Source of the DNA: a virus
Virus record (IMG/VR): IMGVR_UViG_3300037360_000021
Coordinates: 1-49,333 of that record
DNA length: 49,333 nt
Direction: 5' to 3' (one strand)
Shown: piece by piece, positions 24,198 through 31,909 of the stretch
Position numbering within the stretch: the stretch's first letter is position 1
How the letters are laid out: the number at the start of each line of letters is the position of its first letter
Translations under genes and position numbers: made by a program
The notes under the pieces: generated by a model
What the model was told of the DNA's origin: nothing
The model's database searches: none
Seen by the model: only the letters and a program-made list of their open reading frames with translations

Positions 24198-24592
24198 CTA
24201 GTGATTCCTCTCCTAGCGCGAACTAAAGCCTCTGCTACCGCATCCAAACACTCTTCATGTGACCGACGAATCCACTCATCATCATCCATCACGTTAAGTT
24301 TTGGGTTATCCCTCCACAACGATTCTTTAATGTGGAGTAATTCATGCACCATCCGAACTTCCATATCGTTTCGGAAGAGACGATCATACTCCGGTATCAT
24401 TCCGTTATTCGATAGAAGTACAATGATCGCCCCGTTGTAGCGACGTGTCGCGCATCTACCTGCCGAATCTCCTAACTCATCTCTTTGTGAAAATCGAAAC
24501 TCGATGTCCCAGTGGTCAAGACGTAACTCCCGTTGCCAATAAGATAGATACTCTTTAGCTTGTTGGAGTTCCTTTTCTTCTATTTCAGTCAT
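24194..24592 (-). CDS. Small zinc-metallopeptidase-like protein
   Basis: 132 residues from ATG 24592, which overlaps the previous TGA (ATGA) and has AAAGGA upstream. HELLH (about residue 82) in MEVRMVHELLHIKESL is a zinc-dependent HExxH motif; the N-terminus (YWQRELRLDHWDIEFRFSQ) and a downstream Glu-rich helix fit small phage metallopeptidases. The substrate is unknown; a role in processing phage or host proteins is only a guess. Confidence 0.7.
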   Translation of the reverse strand: MTEIEEKELQQAKEYLSYWQRELRLDHWDIEFRFSQRDELGDSAGRCATRRYNGAIIVLLSNNGMIPEYDRLFRNDMEVRMVHELLHIKESLWRDNPKLNVMDDDEWIRRSHEECLDAVAEALVRARRGITR

Positions 24593-25200
24593 ATTTTCTT
24601 TTCCTTTGCGAGTTCCGATTTCAACTGCGTCCACAATGGCTCCATGTCAATCCTCTGCTTGCCAGAATACCAGCACGACGGTCCTTGCGCCTTAATGACG
24701 ACGTTAAGCGCGTCTATTGCCGCTCCTACATCATCTGACAGTTCTCCATCATCCGCAAGATCGTCAGACCACTCGCTTCCGTCAAGAGTGTGAAGATACT
24801 GAGGATCGCAGATGACCACGTGCATCTCCGGCTCCTCGCCTCGCTTCGTAGCATCTTCCAACTCCCAAAACATCGCGTCTAATAGTTGACCTTTATCCCA
24901 AAAATACTTGTCATGATCGTCATCGCACGTTGGAGTTACACCGTCCCAATCCGCGATAGGCAAAGCATAATACTTTTCGCTGTCTATCTTTGCTTGGCAA
25001 GAACGGCAGCGTGTTTCTCCTTGCCGCATTATCGCTCCGCACACACACTTCTGGTGCGTACAGCCAGACCACCGCGCCCCATGCTCACTGCTAGGGTTAT
25101 CTCCGGGATAGAAGTGTCCTAGACGTGACTTCCAACCCGGCATATCAACGCGAGTCGCTGATTCGTCGCTGTTGTACATTACTACTTTTTCGTCCGTCAT
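24589..25200 (-). CDS. Cys-rich conserved phage protein
   Basis: 203 residues. A zinc site is likely from CTHQKCVCG...CRSC (about 47-70). The middle part DGVTPTCDDDHDKYFWDKGQ and the C-terminal CWYSGKQRIDMEPLW are unusual, acidic and aromatic. It is coupled to the metallopeptidase gene. Function unknown. Confidence 0.6.
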   Translation of the reverse strand: MTDEKVVMYNSDESATRVDMPGWKSRLGHFYPGDNPSSEHGARWSGCTHQKCVCGAIMRQGETRCRSCQAKIDSEKYYALPIADWDGVTPTCDDDHDKYFWDKGQLLDAMFWELEDATKRGEEPEMHVVICDPQYLHTLDGSEWSDDLADDGELSDDVGAAIDALNVVIKAQGPSCWYSGKQRIDMEPLWTQLKSELAKEKKI

Positions 25201-25214
25201 TTGATCCTATCCCA

Positions 25215-25613
25215 TCACCTAATAAGTTTGTACTCATAGGCCGTAGAGTCTACAATCCTGCGCTTATCAACCAAATGACACCCATACTCTGGAAGTCGAA
25301 GATCACGAATCCTGCTCTTCACGGACGAATCGCAAACGTAGACTGCTGTTGCTACTTTAAGACTAGCTTGTATCGCCCAAGGAGTCATCCAACCCTTACC
25401 GCGCATGATCCGCAGTACCATACCGTTCAACGTCTTACGACTAGGTTCAACTGCGTTAAAGTTGAACAGTTCCTTTGCCTTCTGCTCCGCATTCTCGTAC
25501 CCAAAGTCTAACAGAAACTCGTATCCTTTGCTCTCAAGAAAATCAGCCGCACGTTTAACTTGCGGTGATACTACAATCCGATGTTCCTTGCACCATTCAT
25601 GAAGTTCGCTCAT
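25215..25613 (-). CDS. Winged-helix DNA-binding-like protein
   Basis: 132 residues. The C-terminal half, MRGKGWMTPWAIQASLKVAT then SSVKSRIRDLRLPEYGCHLV, with a final YEYKL, is a winged-helix pattern seen in phage proteins that bind DNA. The N-terminal part is helical. It could be a regulator or an accessory replication protein. Confidence 0.65.
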   Translation of the reverse strand: MSELHEWCKEHRIVVSPQVKRAADFLESKGYEFLLDFGYENAEQKAKELFNFNAVEPSRKTLNGMVLRIMRGKGWMTPWAIQASLKVATAVYVCDSSVKSRIRDLRLPEYGCHLVDKRRIVDSTAYEYKLIR

Positions 25614-25848
25614 TTTTCCTCTCCTCTTCCCAGTGCCTTAACTTTGCAGCACATGAGTTTGTGCAGCACCTACGGATACCATCCGGCATCCTATTCAACT
25701 CTCGTACCTTCCACGTAAACAACTTAAAGCACCATGTACAACGAAGATTTAAGCTAATCATCGTATATATATGCTTGATCTCCCCGCACTTGCACATATT
25801 CCTGCCGTCTAACCGGAACCTATGACACTCTGAGCAGATAGCAGCCAT
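25597..25848 (-). CDS. Zinc-ribbon protein
   Basis: 83 residues with Cys pairs CSEC, CKCG, CTWC and CC/C, enough for two zinc sites. The C-terminal end (HWEEERKNERTS) is charged. It overlaps the next gene by 17 bp. One of many Cys-rich small proteins in this block; partner unknown. Confidence 0.6.
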   Translation of the reverse strand: MAAICSECHRFRLDGRNMCKCGEIKHIYTMISLNLRCTWCFKLFTWKVRELNRMPDGIRRCCTNSCAAKLRHWEEERKNERTS

Positions 25849-25849
25849 C

Positions 25850-26056
25850 TTAATCCCTACGCATCAAACTGAACTCTGATGGCTTACCATTAGGCCAATT
25901 CCAGTCACTTACGTCGCATACTCCTTTTTCTGTTAGGCAAACATCACATCCACCTGTCCAGAAAGTTGCTACGTGTCCTGTCGGCCACACTGCTCCGTTA
26001 TGTTCTGCGCATTCTCGGCATATAGTGAAGACTCCTACCAGTTTGTCTTTCTTCAT
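25850..26056 (-). CDS. Cys-rich small protein
   Basis: 68 residues from ATG 26056 (ATGA overlap with the previous stop, GGGAG upstream). CREC...H...GGCDVC...C suggests a zinc site; the phrase FTICRECAEHNGAVWPTGH is seen in related phage mini-proteins. Confidence 0.65.
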   Translation of the reverse strand: MKKDKLVGVFTICRECAEHNGAVWPTGHVATFWTGGCDVCLTEKGVCDVSDWNWPNGKPSEFSLMRRD

Positions 26057-26286
26057 ATTTTCTCTCTCCCGTTCCAATTACTCACTATCCGCTCCACACT
26101 CGCAGCGATAGGATAGGTGCTGAGAGTCTTCTTATGGACTCGGCAGTTTGGGTCAAGAGACGTTACCTTGATCCCTTGCAAGTCGTAAGGCTCTCCGTTG
26201 TTATGACAGGAACACTTTGCCTCTGGAGACCACTTTGCAGTAGTCTCCACTATATCGTCATCCTCGTTTTCGATCCATCGCCTCAT
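26053..26286 (-). CDS. Small Cys/His protein
   Basis: 77 residues with CSCHNN and NCRVH forming a possible metal site. No family is recognised. It lies 27 bp after the methylase gene and is coupled to the next gene. Confidence 0.6.
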   Translation of the reverse strand: MRRWIENEDDDIVETTAKWSPEAKCSCHNNGEPYDLQGIKVTSLDPNCRVHKKTLSTYPIAASVERIVSNWNGREKI

Positions 26287-26313
26287 AAATTGTCCTTATT
26301 AGAATGAAGATTA

Positions 26314-27276
26314 TTACTCTTCTATTTCATCACTATGATCATCGTCACTTTCTTCACTAGAAAACAATCCGTAATTTATACTAGTTGCACGTTCTAGGTT
26401 CTTGCACGACTGCTCCCAGTATGATGTTTTTAGTTCACTACCAACGAATCTCCTGCCGTTCCGTATTGCTACATATCCAGTAGAACATATGCCTGCGAAT
26501 GGATCGTATACTGTGTCTTTAGGGTTAGACCATAGATGAACACACCTTTCTATTAAGTCTAACGCCATAGGACAGATATGTCTTTCGTCTTGATTCTCCC
26601 TTGCTTCTCTTCCGTTTAATGTGCGGGTAAAGTCAATATCCATCCAAACAGGTGATGCGTATCTTCTCCACCTCTCGTGAGATAATACTCCATTTTTAGG
26701 AGGATTTTCACCAAAGAACCATTCTAAACCTTTTTCATGAGCAATTGGTTCTGTATTTTCTCCAGGTTTTCTAAATGCAAGAATGTATTGAGGAATTCCT
26801 GCCCTAACTTTAGAAGAATCCTTGCAAAGTTGTTTGTGCATCAATCCTATGGCTTTAGTGCGAGTTGCTTCCAGCAATGGATCTTTCCATGCGCAATGTT
26901 CGCTGTGGAATATAAAACCAGCGTCAATGAACTGACGGATTATATCTCCCCTGAAATCTTTTAGTCCAATATATCCATCTCGGCTTTTCATTGCAGGGAT
27001 ATTCATGCAATCAATAGCTACAATTCTACCTTTCTTCGTAACCCTAAATAATTCATCAATCAACAACCTAAAATGAGTTTGAAACTCTTCATCATTTCTG
27101 CTATTCCCCATATCGCGTTCGCTTCCAGAATAGCAATATAGATTTGAATATGGGCAAGATGTAACGGTTAGATCAATTGATTCTGTCGGTAAAGACTTGG
27201 CAATCTCTACGCAGTCGGCATTGTAAGAAACCCAATCTGTTCCTGATTTTTGATTTAGAACTTTTGAAGTAATCAC
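26314..27276 (-). CDS. DNA methylase of the helicase-linked type
   Basis: 320 residues. The Rossmann-type fold is indicated by DPFAGICSTGYVAIRNGRRF near the C-terminus (motif I, DPFxG with the usual GSGTT replaced) and TSCPYSN near residue 40 (motif IV, SCPY instead of DPPY or SPPY). GTG at 27276 overlaps the helicase stop (GTGA) and has AGGGGG at ideal spacing; a TTG at 27297 is less likely. Phages often pair such a methylase with an adjacent helicase. The altered motifs leave base specificity uncertain, and activity itself is not assured. Confidence 0.8.
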   Translation of the reverse strand: MITSKVLNQKSGTDWVSYNADCVEIAKSLPTESIDLTVTSCPYSNLYCYSGSERDMGNSRNDEEFQTHFRLLIDELFRVTKKGRIVAIDCMNIPAMKSRDGYIGLKDFRGDIIRQFIDAGFIFHSEHCAWKDPLLEATRTKAIGLMHKQLCKDSSKVRAGIPQYILAFRKPGENTEPIAHEKGLEWFFGENPPKNGVLSHERWRRYASPVWMDIDFTRTLNGREARENQDERHICPMALDLIERCVHLWSNPKDTVYDPFAGICSTGYVAIRNGRRFVGSELKTSYWEQSCKNLERATSINYGLFSSEESDDDHSDEIEE

Positions 27277-28676
27277 TTCGATCCCCCTACTAACCAATCT
27301 GGTATATCCATTTCATGTTTAGGTTCGTAAGGAGTTACTTCACGAACTGTTCCTGTTAAGTTTAACCTAGTCAAGTCTTGCATGTTTGCTACCATTTCAT
27401 CAGCCATTTGATTAGCTTCTTTTTCTTTCCTCTTCAAATTCTCAAGTACATTCCCCTCTGTCGATGCAGCGATGATGTGGACGTGTACGGGTTTCGTTTG
27501 TCCGAATCTCCAACAACGCCTTACAGACTGAAAGAAACTCTCAAAACTATCCGTGACCCCAATGTGAATCATATGTGAGCATGATTGAAAATTGCTCCCA
27601 AAACCGAAAATTGAACTTTTACTAACGAGCCTTTTAATCCACCCATCAGAAAACTCCAATGCGCACTGTGCTTTATAGTCTGGTATATCTGAACCTGTTA
27701 CTTCTACCGCACCGTCTAATGCTTTGGTTATAGTGTCGCTTTCTCTGTTTAAGTTTGTCCATATTAGCCATATTTCTTCAGGTTCATTGTTTACAATTTC
27801 TATAGCCTTTCCAACTCGATCATCTACCGTTGACCTACGTGCAGAAAGACGTTCACTTAATGTTTCTGCTGGCATCGCAAACAACATTCCTTCGCTCGGC
27901 TTATTTACTTTAACAATATGTTCGTGATAAACCAAAGGTGGAAGTATGAACGGACCATCATCGTATCCACAATCTCCCGGAGTACGCATATTTACAGCCC
28001 ACGAACATACCCATTTCCAAAAGTCGTTACGAGCGTGACCTTTCAACCTCCACTTTTGAGTTTCTCCTCCATTATGCGTAAAGAACATGGAAAGCATTTC
28101 ATTGGCAGTCATCACCCCCAAAAATTCTGCATGATTTCCCAACTCCATGTAGTCATTAGGAGATGGAGTGGCAGTCGCACATAATTTATACGGTGTGTTC
28201 TTAAACGATTCTATAAGTTGATTTCTTGTAGAACCATCAAAAGATTTAAGGATGCTCGACTCATCGAGAACCACTCCACTGTAATCGGCAGGATCAAAGT
28301 GATCTAATCTCTCGTAGTTAGTTACGACTATAGAAACATCCTTTGATTCTTCTGAATTATGACAATACTTTACGTTTTCAATTCCGAACTTTTCAGACTC
28401 TCTTACCATCTGAAAACACACAGACAGTGGGGCTAATACTATAACAGGCATCCCAGTATGAGATGAAATTATCCTTGACCATTCAATTTCAATTAGAGAT
28501 TTTCCTAATCCGGTTCCTAGAAATGCAGCAGACCTACCAAGACGCAACGACCATGAAGTAACATCTCTCTGGTGAGGAAACATATTAGTATTTAACTCTG
28601 GAATATCGGTCAACCCTGAAACTATAGGGGTGTACCTTTTTCTTTCCAGAAATTTTTCATACTGTGAGTTATCCAT
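27273..28676 (-). CDS. SNF2-like superfamily 2 helicase
   Basis: 467 residues. Motif I is GTGLGKS, the DEAD-box equivalent is LDES, motif III is TATPSPND, and the motif VI region is QSVRRCWRFGQT, together an SF2/SNF2 DNA-dependent ATPase. The chosen ATG 28676 has GGGAG upstream; 28700 is an earlier in-frame ATG. It is translationally coupled to the methylase, which suggests a joint role such as modification of phage DNA, or a replication or repair function. Confidence 0.85.
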   Translation of the reverse strand: MDNSQYEKFLERKRYTPIVSGLTDIPELNTNMFPHQRDVTSWSLRLGRSAAFLGTGLGKSLIEIEWSRIISSHTGMPVIVLAPLSVCFQMVRESEKFGIENVKYCHNSEESKDVSIVVTNYERLDHFDPADYSGVVLDESSILKSFDGSTRNQLIESFKNTPYKLCATATPSPNDYMELGNHAEFLGVMTANEMLSMFFTHNGGETQKWRLKGHARNDFWKWVCSWAVNMRTPGDCGYDDGPFILPPLVYHEHIVKVNKPSEGMLFAMPAETLSERLSARRSTVDDRVGKAIEIVNNEPEEIWLIWTNLNRESDTITKALDGAVEVTGSDIPDYKAQCALEFSDGWIKRLVSKSSIFGFGSNFQSCSHMIHIGVTDSFESFFQSVRRCWRFGQTKPVHVHIIAASTEGNVLENLKRKEKEANQMADEMVANMQDLTRLNLTGTVREVTPYEPKHEMDIPDWLVGGSK

Positions 28677-28706
28677 GTACTCTCCCATACAATGTTTCAC
28701 TTAACT

Positions 28707-28735
28707 ACTTTCTCACAAGCGCAGGATAAAGTCAA
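28707..28735 (-). promoter_or_regulatory. Candidate promoter of the helicase/methylase pair
   Basis: Minus strand: TTGACT (28730-28735), 17 bp, GAAAGT (28707-28712; only A2, A4 and T6 match). CCTGCGCTT lies in the spacer (28717-28725), as in the methyltransferase promoter at 9.5 kb. Confidence 0.4.
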
Positions 28736-28941
28736 GGTTTTTCTGCGCCTATTTTCGCGCAATCAGGCCAATGTGGACACTTCGGAACTTTCCCCGTATG
28801 CTCCATAACATACTTTCCGTGCTTAACACACTCTCCACCAGCCCTATGCTCCCCATCGTGTCCTTTTTGTAACACACACGAAAAGTACGATCCCCAACGA
28901 GGGATGAAACTTGCCGCGTACTCTCCGCACTGGTCTTCCAT
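28732..28941 (-). CDS. Cys-rich mini-protein
   Basis: 69 residues with C...C...H..EH...C, then CPHWPDC, a small zinc-binding pattern seen in phages. Its stop overlaps the -35 box of the helicase promoter. Function unknown. Confidence 0.6.
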   Translation of the reverse strand: MEDQCGEYAASFIPRWGSYFSCVLQKGHDGEHRAGGECVKHGKYVMEHTGKVPKCPHWPDCAKIGAEKP

Positions 28942-29885
28942 TACTTGCCTGATTCCTTGCCGCGCCGGTAGGCTTCGAGTATGACGACCTTTCCGTGTTC
29001 TGTTAATCCACTCAAAAGAGGAATACCTATAATATGGTCGGATGATGAGAGCAAGTCTTTGATCTCATCCGGTACTTCCGGCTTTGACGGCGGGTCGAGG
29101 TCGGCGAGAATCTTTGTAATGAAGATTTCTCCGTCTCCCGTATCGGTATAGTGATAGTTTCTCCGAATCGCTTCCGCTACCTCATGTTTTGTCCACCGAT
29201 CCTCTGGATGCTCCACCGTTCCTTCTAAATGTGTTCCCTCGCCACGCTCTAAACTCTGTCCTTGGGCACACGATGGGCATGAACCATGTCTATCCTTTAG
29301 TTTAGTAAAATCTCCTATCATAAATCCTCCACTATCTTTGCATTTCTTTAGTTCAACATCTAATTTATGACCGTCTGGATGAGCAGGACAGATAATCATC
29401 CTAGTATTAATGTTTACCGTGACTTCTCCTCCCTTTTTTAGGATACAAATAGTCTCCGGTTCCGGCGCGAGGAACATCCGACGCTGCCACTCGCTCCATA
29501 AATCGTTCAGCCGGGTGTGAATAGACAACGCCGCCTCTTTCTTTAGCGCAGTATCGCCTACAAACCAATACTGAAGAGAATCCTCCAACAATTCTCGCAC
29601 AACCTTCTCGTCGGGAAGAGTCCGGTTCTCCGACAGCCAGCGCATAGCCGCTTCACATAGCACAAGACGAATCTTTTCCGTCAGAACAAATGACTGGCTG
29701 TATTTTAACTCCCCGTACGCCGATGAAACCGCCTTCAACATCCCTTCCGGCACAATGTATCTCTTGTCGCTCATCCCGTATTTCCTTTCCACAAAGTCCT
29801 TTATACTGGTTGATGGAATCTTTATTTCTTTGCCATCTTCCATATCCTTCATTACTTCTTCGAGAACACTTTTCTTATCGCTCAT
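28941..29885 (-). CDS. Unknown protein with zinc-like centre
   Basis: 314 residues from ATG 29885, with AGGTGG upstream; the longer frame from 29957 lacks one. The N-terminal half is helical (LTEKIRLVLCEAAMRWLSEN); the middle has CPAHPDGH and CPSC, and the C-terminus is alpha/beta. It overlaps the next gene by 11 bp. No family is recognised. Confidence 0.6.
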   Translation of the reverse strand: MSDKKSVLEEVMKDMEDGKEIKIPSTSIKDFVERKYGMSDKRYIVPEGMLKAVSSAYGELKYSQSFVLTEKIRLVLCEAAMRWLSENRTLPDEKVVRELLEDSLQYWFVGDTALKKEAALSIHTRLNDLWSEWQRRMFLAPEPETICILKKGGEVTVNINTRMIICPAHPDGHKLDVELKKCKDSGGFMIGDFTKLKDRHGSCPSCAQGQSLERGEGTHLEGTVEHPEDRWTKHEVAEAIRRNYHYTDTGDGEIFITKILADLDPPSKPEVPDEIKDLLSSSDHIIGIPLLSGLTEHGKVVILEAYRRGKESGK

Positions 29886-30210
29886 CTTTCCACCTATCCC
29901 CGTTTTCATAACGCTCTCGTTCTTCATCAGTGAACCATGCCTGTCTTTCAACCTCATCTACAGTATATAAGTGCATCCCATTCTCTACAATCCTACTTGC
30001 GTCTTGCCCCCAGTTTACTTTTTCTCCTGACGGTTTCCCATGCGCAATAAAAGACGGTCCTACCTCTCGAATAATATGCGTTCCCAAAACAGAATCAATC
30101 TGGTAAACCGTATCAGGCTTAAATAGAGGAGTATCTGACTCTTGACCTTGTACCTTCCCTAACATAAGACCGTCATCTCTCATAACAAATCTTGCGTAAA
30201 TTTCGCTCAT
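29875..30210 (-). CDS. Small unknown protein
   Basis: 111 residues, beta-rich (YARFVMRDDGLMLGKVQGQE) with an acidic helical end. Its start overlaps the upstream 42-aa gene (ATGA). Function unknown. Confidence 0.6.
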   Translation of the reverse strand: MSEIYARFVMRDDGLMLGKVQGQESDTPLFKPDTVYQIDSVLGTHIIREVGPSFIAHGKPSGEKVNWGQDASRIVENGMHLYTVDEVERQAWFTDEERERYENGDRWKDER

Positions 30211-30335
30211 CCCCTAACCATCCTCTCCAACTCCCACCGCAGCACCTTTAAATCCATCAAAGTCTTTCTGTACTCACCCATCCCCAAAACATCGTCCACT
30301 CGATCAAGAAACTTACTGTTTACTATCTTTGGCAT
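30207..30335 (-). CDS. 42-residue basic/helical mini-protein
   Basis: MPKIVNSKFLDRVDDVLGMG begins a helical protein of 42 residues. It overlaps its upstream neighbour by 23 bp and its stop overlaps the next ATG (ATGA). GGGGGAGG lies 11 nt before the ATG. Function unknown. Confidence 0.5.
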   Translation of the reverse strand: MPKIVNSKFLDRVDDVLGMGEYRKTLMDLKVLRWELERMVRG

Positions 30336-30447
30336 TCCATAATTTCCTCCCCCATTTAGGCCATCCATCCGTAAAACCTTTGTATACTAGAATTCCATAT
30401 TGCAATAAAACAACTACAATAAGAACTCCTGCAACAATGTTCTTCAT
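30313..30447 (-). CDS. 44-residue single-membrane-span protein
   Basis: MKNIVAGVLIVVVLLQYGIL forms one clear membrane helix followed by a Trp/Lys-rich tail. The ATG overlaps the stop of the 115-aa gene (ATGA). Such peptides can be spanin- or holin-like, but no lysis gene is near, so the role is open. Confidence 0.6.
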   Translation of the reverse strand: MKNIVAGVLIVVVLLQYGILVYKGFTDGWPKWGRKLWNAKDSKQ

Positions 30448-30791
30448 TTCTTTACCAACCCTTCCTCTGTTGCCTTCCAGCCTTTGTTCCAGACTACCGT
30501 GTTATCCTGTAGAGATTTATTACGTCGCCGTCTTTCCTGTGCGCATCCCGGACATCCGGTAATCGGATCACATAAACCATCCTCTGCGGTTGCCATCATA
30601 TAGCATCCTTCTTCTAATTCTTCTCCGGTATCAGGATTATATTCTGGTGGTTTCATTTTCCTAAGCGAATTATGCTTTCCAGCGTTCCTGTACACAACTA
30701 ATTCTGCCAAGCACTCCTGTACCTCTTCTGAGATGTTGCACATCATCGGGTCGTAGGCCAACTGGTCTAATCGCTCATCGGAAACGCTCAT
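30444..30791 (-). CDS. Cys-containing unknown protein
   Basis: 115 residues with helical N-terminus (RLDQLAYDPMMCNISEEVQE) and a possible metal site CDPITGCPGC. The ATG overlaps the 31-aa gene stop. Function unknown. Confidence 0.6.
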   Translation of the reverse strand: MSVSDERLDQLAYDPMMCNISEEVQECLAELVVYRNAGKHNSLRKMKPPEYNPDTGEELEEGCYMMATAEDGLCDPITGCPGCAQERRRRNKSLQDNTVVWNKGWKATEEGLVKK

Positions 30792-30883
30792 TTATCCATT
30801 CCTTTCAAAATTGCCTCAAGAACCATCAACCCCAAAACCGCTAAAACTGAATAAGCTAAACCATAAAACATCTTATCCATCAT
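30788..30883 (-). CDS. 31-residue membrane peptide
   Basis: Two adjacent ATGs (30883 and 30880) follow GGGAGAG. The sequence MFYGLAYSVLAVLGLMVLEA is one membrane helix. The stop overlaps the next ATG (ATGA) and the start overlaps the 49-aa gene. Function unknown. Confidence 0.5.
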   Translation of the reverse strand: MMDKMFYGLAYSVLAVLGLMVLEAILKGMDK

Positions 30884-31029
30884 CGTCTCTCTCCCGTCAA
30901 CACATCAAACAATTCAGTCAGTGTACAGTGAGCGCATTGCCACATAGTACACTTCCTACCCCGCACGTCCATGTCTCCTAGTTCTTTCCATACGTGACCG
31001 AATCGGAGCCAGCACAAAAATCGTTTCAC
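30880..31029 (-). CDS. 49-residue Cys/His mini-protein
   Basis: GTG at 31029 overlaps the upstream TGA (GTGA). LCWLRFGHVWKELGDMDVRG then CTMWQCAHC resembles the small prophage zinc-ribbon family with LxCxLGxHxW...C..C. Function unknown. Confidence 0.6.
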   Translation of the reverse strand: MKRFLCWLRFGHVWKELGDMDVRGRKCTMWQCAHCTLTELFDVLTGERR

Positions 31030-31235
31030 TTAGCACTCCCTGTAAAATCAAGAAAACTCCACCACACATGATCGAAATTATATACCGCTTCTGGTGGACA
31101 CGTATCAATTTTCCTAGTCGGCAACTTGCTCACTTTCTCGTTTTCAAAGTCGCCACCGTGGTCCTTGCAGTACAGATGTTCTCCAATCGCGTGAAAGCAT
31201 CGTGGGCAGTGGGCGCTATCTTTTATTGTTTCCAT
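31026..31235 (-). CDS. Zinc-binding mini-protein
   Basis: 69 residues with CPRC...GEHLYCKDH and a single later Cys; the C-terminus is aromatic (VWWSFLDFTG). AGAGG precedes the ATG. Function unknown. Confidence 0.6.
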   Translation of the reverse strand: METIKDSAHCPRCFHAIGEHLYCKDHGGDFENEKVSKLPTRKIDTCPPEAVYNFDHVWWSFLDFTGSAK

Positions 31236-31257
31236 TTCATATGCGGCCTCTTATAAC

Positions 31258-31443
31258 TCAAAATCTCGAAAGCGCATCATAATAAGATCGTCCATTATTT
31301 TCCTTAACCGCTCTTTGAAACGGGGTATTAGTATAGAAATTATCCGCAATCAAAGGCATAGCCTTACTCCACGCCGCGTTTATCTCCTTCCAAAGCAATA
31401 TCTTACGATAAGCGCGTGCTACTCCCGGTCGAAGTTTACGCAT
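31258..31443 (-). CDS. Small basic helical protein
   Basis: 61 residues, Lys/Arg-rich (RPGVARAYRKILLWKEINAA). It overlaps the upstream gene by 8 bp. No family is recognised. Confidence 0.55.
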   Translation of the reverse strand: MRKLRPGVARAYRKILLWKEINAAWSKAMPLIADNFYTNTPFQRAVKENNGRSYYDALSRF

Positions 31444-31732
31444 TCTTTTTCCTCACATAGAACCGAAGCGTAGTCAGATCGTACCCGCGCTCCTCTAGTT
31501 CTTTAATAAACGAGTTTCCGTACTTTGTCCACAGTATTCTCGGAGAACCCAAAGGCGCATCCCAATTCGTACTACAATCATTACCGCTTAGAGTATTATG
31601 CAAAAGATGGGAATCACATTTAGAAATTCCCGGACCCCAGTAGTAGCACAAATCAGGTTCGTTCCCATCAATACGCCCCCACTACGCTCGAAGCTCACCG
31701 TCTTTAATCTTTGGCTTGCGGTAGCGTTTCAT
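31436..31732 (-). CDS. Conserved small phage protein with an in-frame amber codon
   Basis: The start ATG 31732 has GGAGGG upstream and overlaps the stop of the previous gene (ATGA), so it is well supported. Sixteen codons later an in-frame TAG (31682-31684) interrupts the frame, which then continues for 81 codons: WGRIDGNEPDLCYYWGPGIS, then a Cys/His stretch, then ELEERGYDLTTLRFYVRKKN. The part after TAG matches a known phage pattern (PD..Y.WG.G..K.D..LL ... RGYD..TL.F...K), and it begins before the only later start (TTG 31651, no ribosome site). Readthrough, a suppressor tRNA, a real nonsense mutation or a sequencing error are possible. Confidence 0.55.
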
Positions 31733-31902
31733 GATTCCCTCCATGACCATCCCATACATAATCTATAAATCTTTCTAAATGGTTGCCATCCGTAGCACCA
31801 TTTCCGGCCTTCCACTTCCGAGTCACAACGGAAGCACAAAAACGGACTAGAATCGTCAACCGGATCATAAGCGCAACCAAACAATTTACAGGAAATTTTC
31901 AT
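31729..31902 (-). CDS. 57-residue Cys-rich mini-protein
   Basis: ATG 31902 follows GGAGAGGA. CKLFGCAY...CFRC matches the small zinc-ribbon type seen in prophages; Trp-rich end. Its TGA overlaps the next start (ATGA). Confidence 0.65.
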   Translation of the reverse strand: MKISCKLFGCAYDPVDDSSPFLCFRCDSEVEGRKWCYGWQPFRKIYRLCMGWSWRES

Positions 31903-31909
31903 TCCTCTC

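Noticed and set aside
29280-29957. Repeated LKDRHGS phrase in the 314-aa gene region
   Set aside because: The upstream copy lies before the chosen start and the shared DNA is short; coincidence is likely.
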